In this document: positions 63,632 through 64,000 of the stretch, piece after piece
Layout of the letters: each line of letters begins with the position of its first letter
Numbering within the stretch: the first letter of the stretch is position 1
Source: Blastomonas sp. SL216
GTDB lineage: Bacteria > Pseudomonadota > Alphaproteobacteria > Sphingomonadales > Sphingomonadaceae
Reading direction: 5' to 3'
Length of the DNA: 64,000 nucleotides
Assembly: GCA_026625625.1 (NCBI GenBank)
Contig: CP113055.1
Location: 436,501 to 500,500 of the forward strand
The notes under the pieces: generated by a model
Told to the model about the DNA's origin: nothing
What the model saw: the letters and a program-made list of their open reading frames with translations, nothing else
Database searches by the model: none
Program-made: the position numbers and the translations under genes

Positions 63632-64000
63632 TCAGGGCAGGGGCTCGCCGCGCGCTGCCACGAGCACCGCGTACCAGTCCTGCCGGCTCCAGCGCACCTT
63701 GAGAGCCTGAGCGCCCTCGGCAATGCGCTCGGCCTGTTGCGACCCGATGATGGGCACGATGCCCGCCGGGTGCGCCATCAGCCAGCTATAGGCCGCAACG
63801 CTGCGCGACACGCCTTGCGCCTCTGCAACCACATCCAGCGACGCTGCCACGGCGCGGTCGCGCGCGGTCTCTGCCGCTGCCAGCCGTCCGCCGCCCAGCG
63901 GCGACCAGGCCATCGGCGTGAGGCCCATCATCATCGCCTGATCAAGCTCGCCATTTTCGAAGCAGGTGATGCGCAGCGGGCTGATCTCGGGCTGGGTGGT
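63632..64000 (-). CDS. aldo/keto reductase, C-terminal part
   Basis: The 122 residues before the stop are the C-terminal third of an aldo/keto reductase of the YdhF type. Seen are TQPEISPLRITCFENGELDQ, TPMAWSPLGGGRLA and the NADP-binding IVPIIGSQQAERI. The active-site Tyr/Lys/Asp/His region is beyond the window. In the sulfo-SMO pathway SmoB, an aldo/keto reductase, reduces the 6-oxo-glucose made by the monooxygenase; this gene is well placed for that but the assignment is inference. Confidence 0.85.
   Translation of the reverse strand, partial: TTQPEISPLRITCFENGELDQAMMMGLTPMAWSPLGGGRLAAAETARDRAVAASLDVVAEAQGVSRSVAAYSWLMAHPAGIVPIIGSQQAERIAEGAQALKVRWSRQDWYAVLVAARGEPLP

Overview
The window is a GC-rich chromosomal segment from an alphaproteobacterium, most likely a sphingomonad (order Sphingomonadales). 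The reasons are the ChvI-ChvG / HPr kinase / RapZ / EIIA-Man / HPr block beside pckA, the infA-maf-RNase E/G-yacG-tRNA-Phe order, the htpX / rsmB / rpe / heparinase-like / purH order, two very large TonB-dependent receptors, and the GC-rich dispersed palindromes typical of sphingomonads. No transposase, integrase, phage gene, CRISPR array or rRNA operon was seen. No gene-free stretch exceeds 300 bases; the longest are 3108-3400, 15639-15923, 12883-13156 and 56873-57139.

Positions 1-33,800 are mostly core genome. A leftward group holds infA, maf, an unusually short RNase E/G, yacG and tRNA-Phe. Rightward follow a TonB receptor with a Gly/Pro-rich insert, a TPR membrane protein, bamB, der, an Hpt protein, def and rmuC. 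pckA is divergent from the chvI-chvG envelope/acid-stress system and an incomplete regulatory PTS. A leftward htpX, rsmB, rpe, heparinase-like, purH series follows, then an SDHAF4-like protein, COQ4, a leftward cysD-cysNC-cysQ sulfate activation operon, and a LuxR-type regulator with a perfect palindrome just before its start codon.

Positions 33,900-36,790 hold a secreted M1 metallopeptidase coupled to a DUF6702 protein. Positions 36,790-53,383 form a pectin/hexuronate utilisation locus: GH43, an esterase, a TonB receptor, a PL1 pectate lyase, a cupin, a carboxylesterase, KDG kinase, KduD, an RpiB/LacAB-fold (DhuI-like) isomerase, a LacI repressor, altronate dehydratase, a 2-keto-4-pentenoate hydratase-like protein and an ExuT-like MFS importer. 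Six copies of a motif of the form TGACACCGGTnnCn lie in the promoter regions of these units, and a seventh lies between pckA and chvI. I infer one LacI regulon that couples pectin catabolism to gluconeogenesis.

Positions 53,481-58,207 are a small surface-polysaccharide island: a DXD glycosyltransferase, a polysaccharide pyruvyl transferase, an ABC exporter split by an apparent frameshift, and a GT2 glycosyltransferase.

Positions 58,271-64,000 are a leftward run, mostly overlapping: aldo/keto reductase (cut by the window end), SsuD-like flavin monooxygenase, GlpD, NADPH-FMN reductase, a RibB-fold protein that has lost catalytic and metal-ligand residues, and GlpK. The combination resembles the sulfoquinovose monooxygenase (sulfo-SMO) logic joined to glycerol catabolism, as if built for sulfoquinovosyl glycerol. 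This operon, and the degenerate RibB in it, is the best candidate here for an undescribed system.
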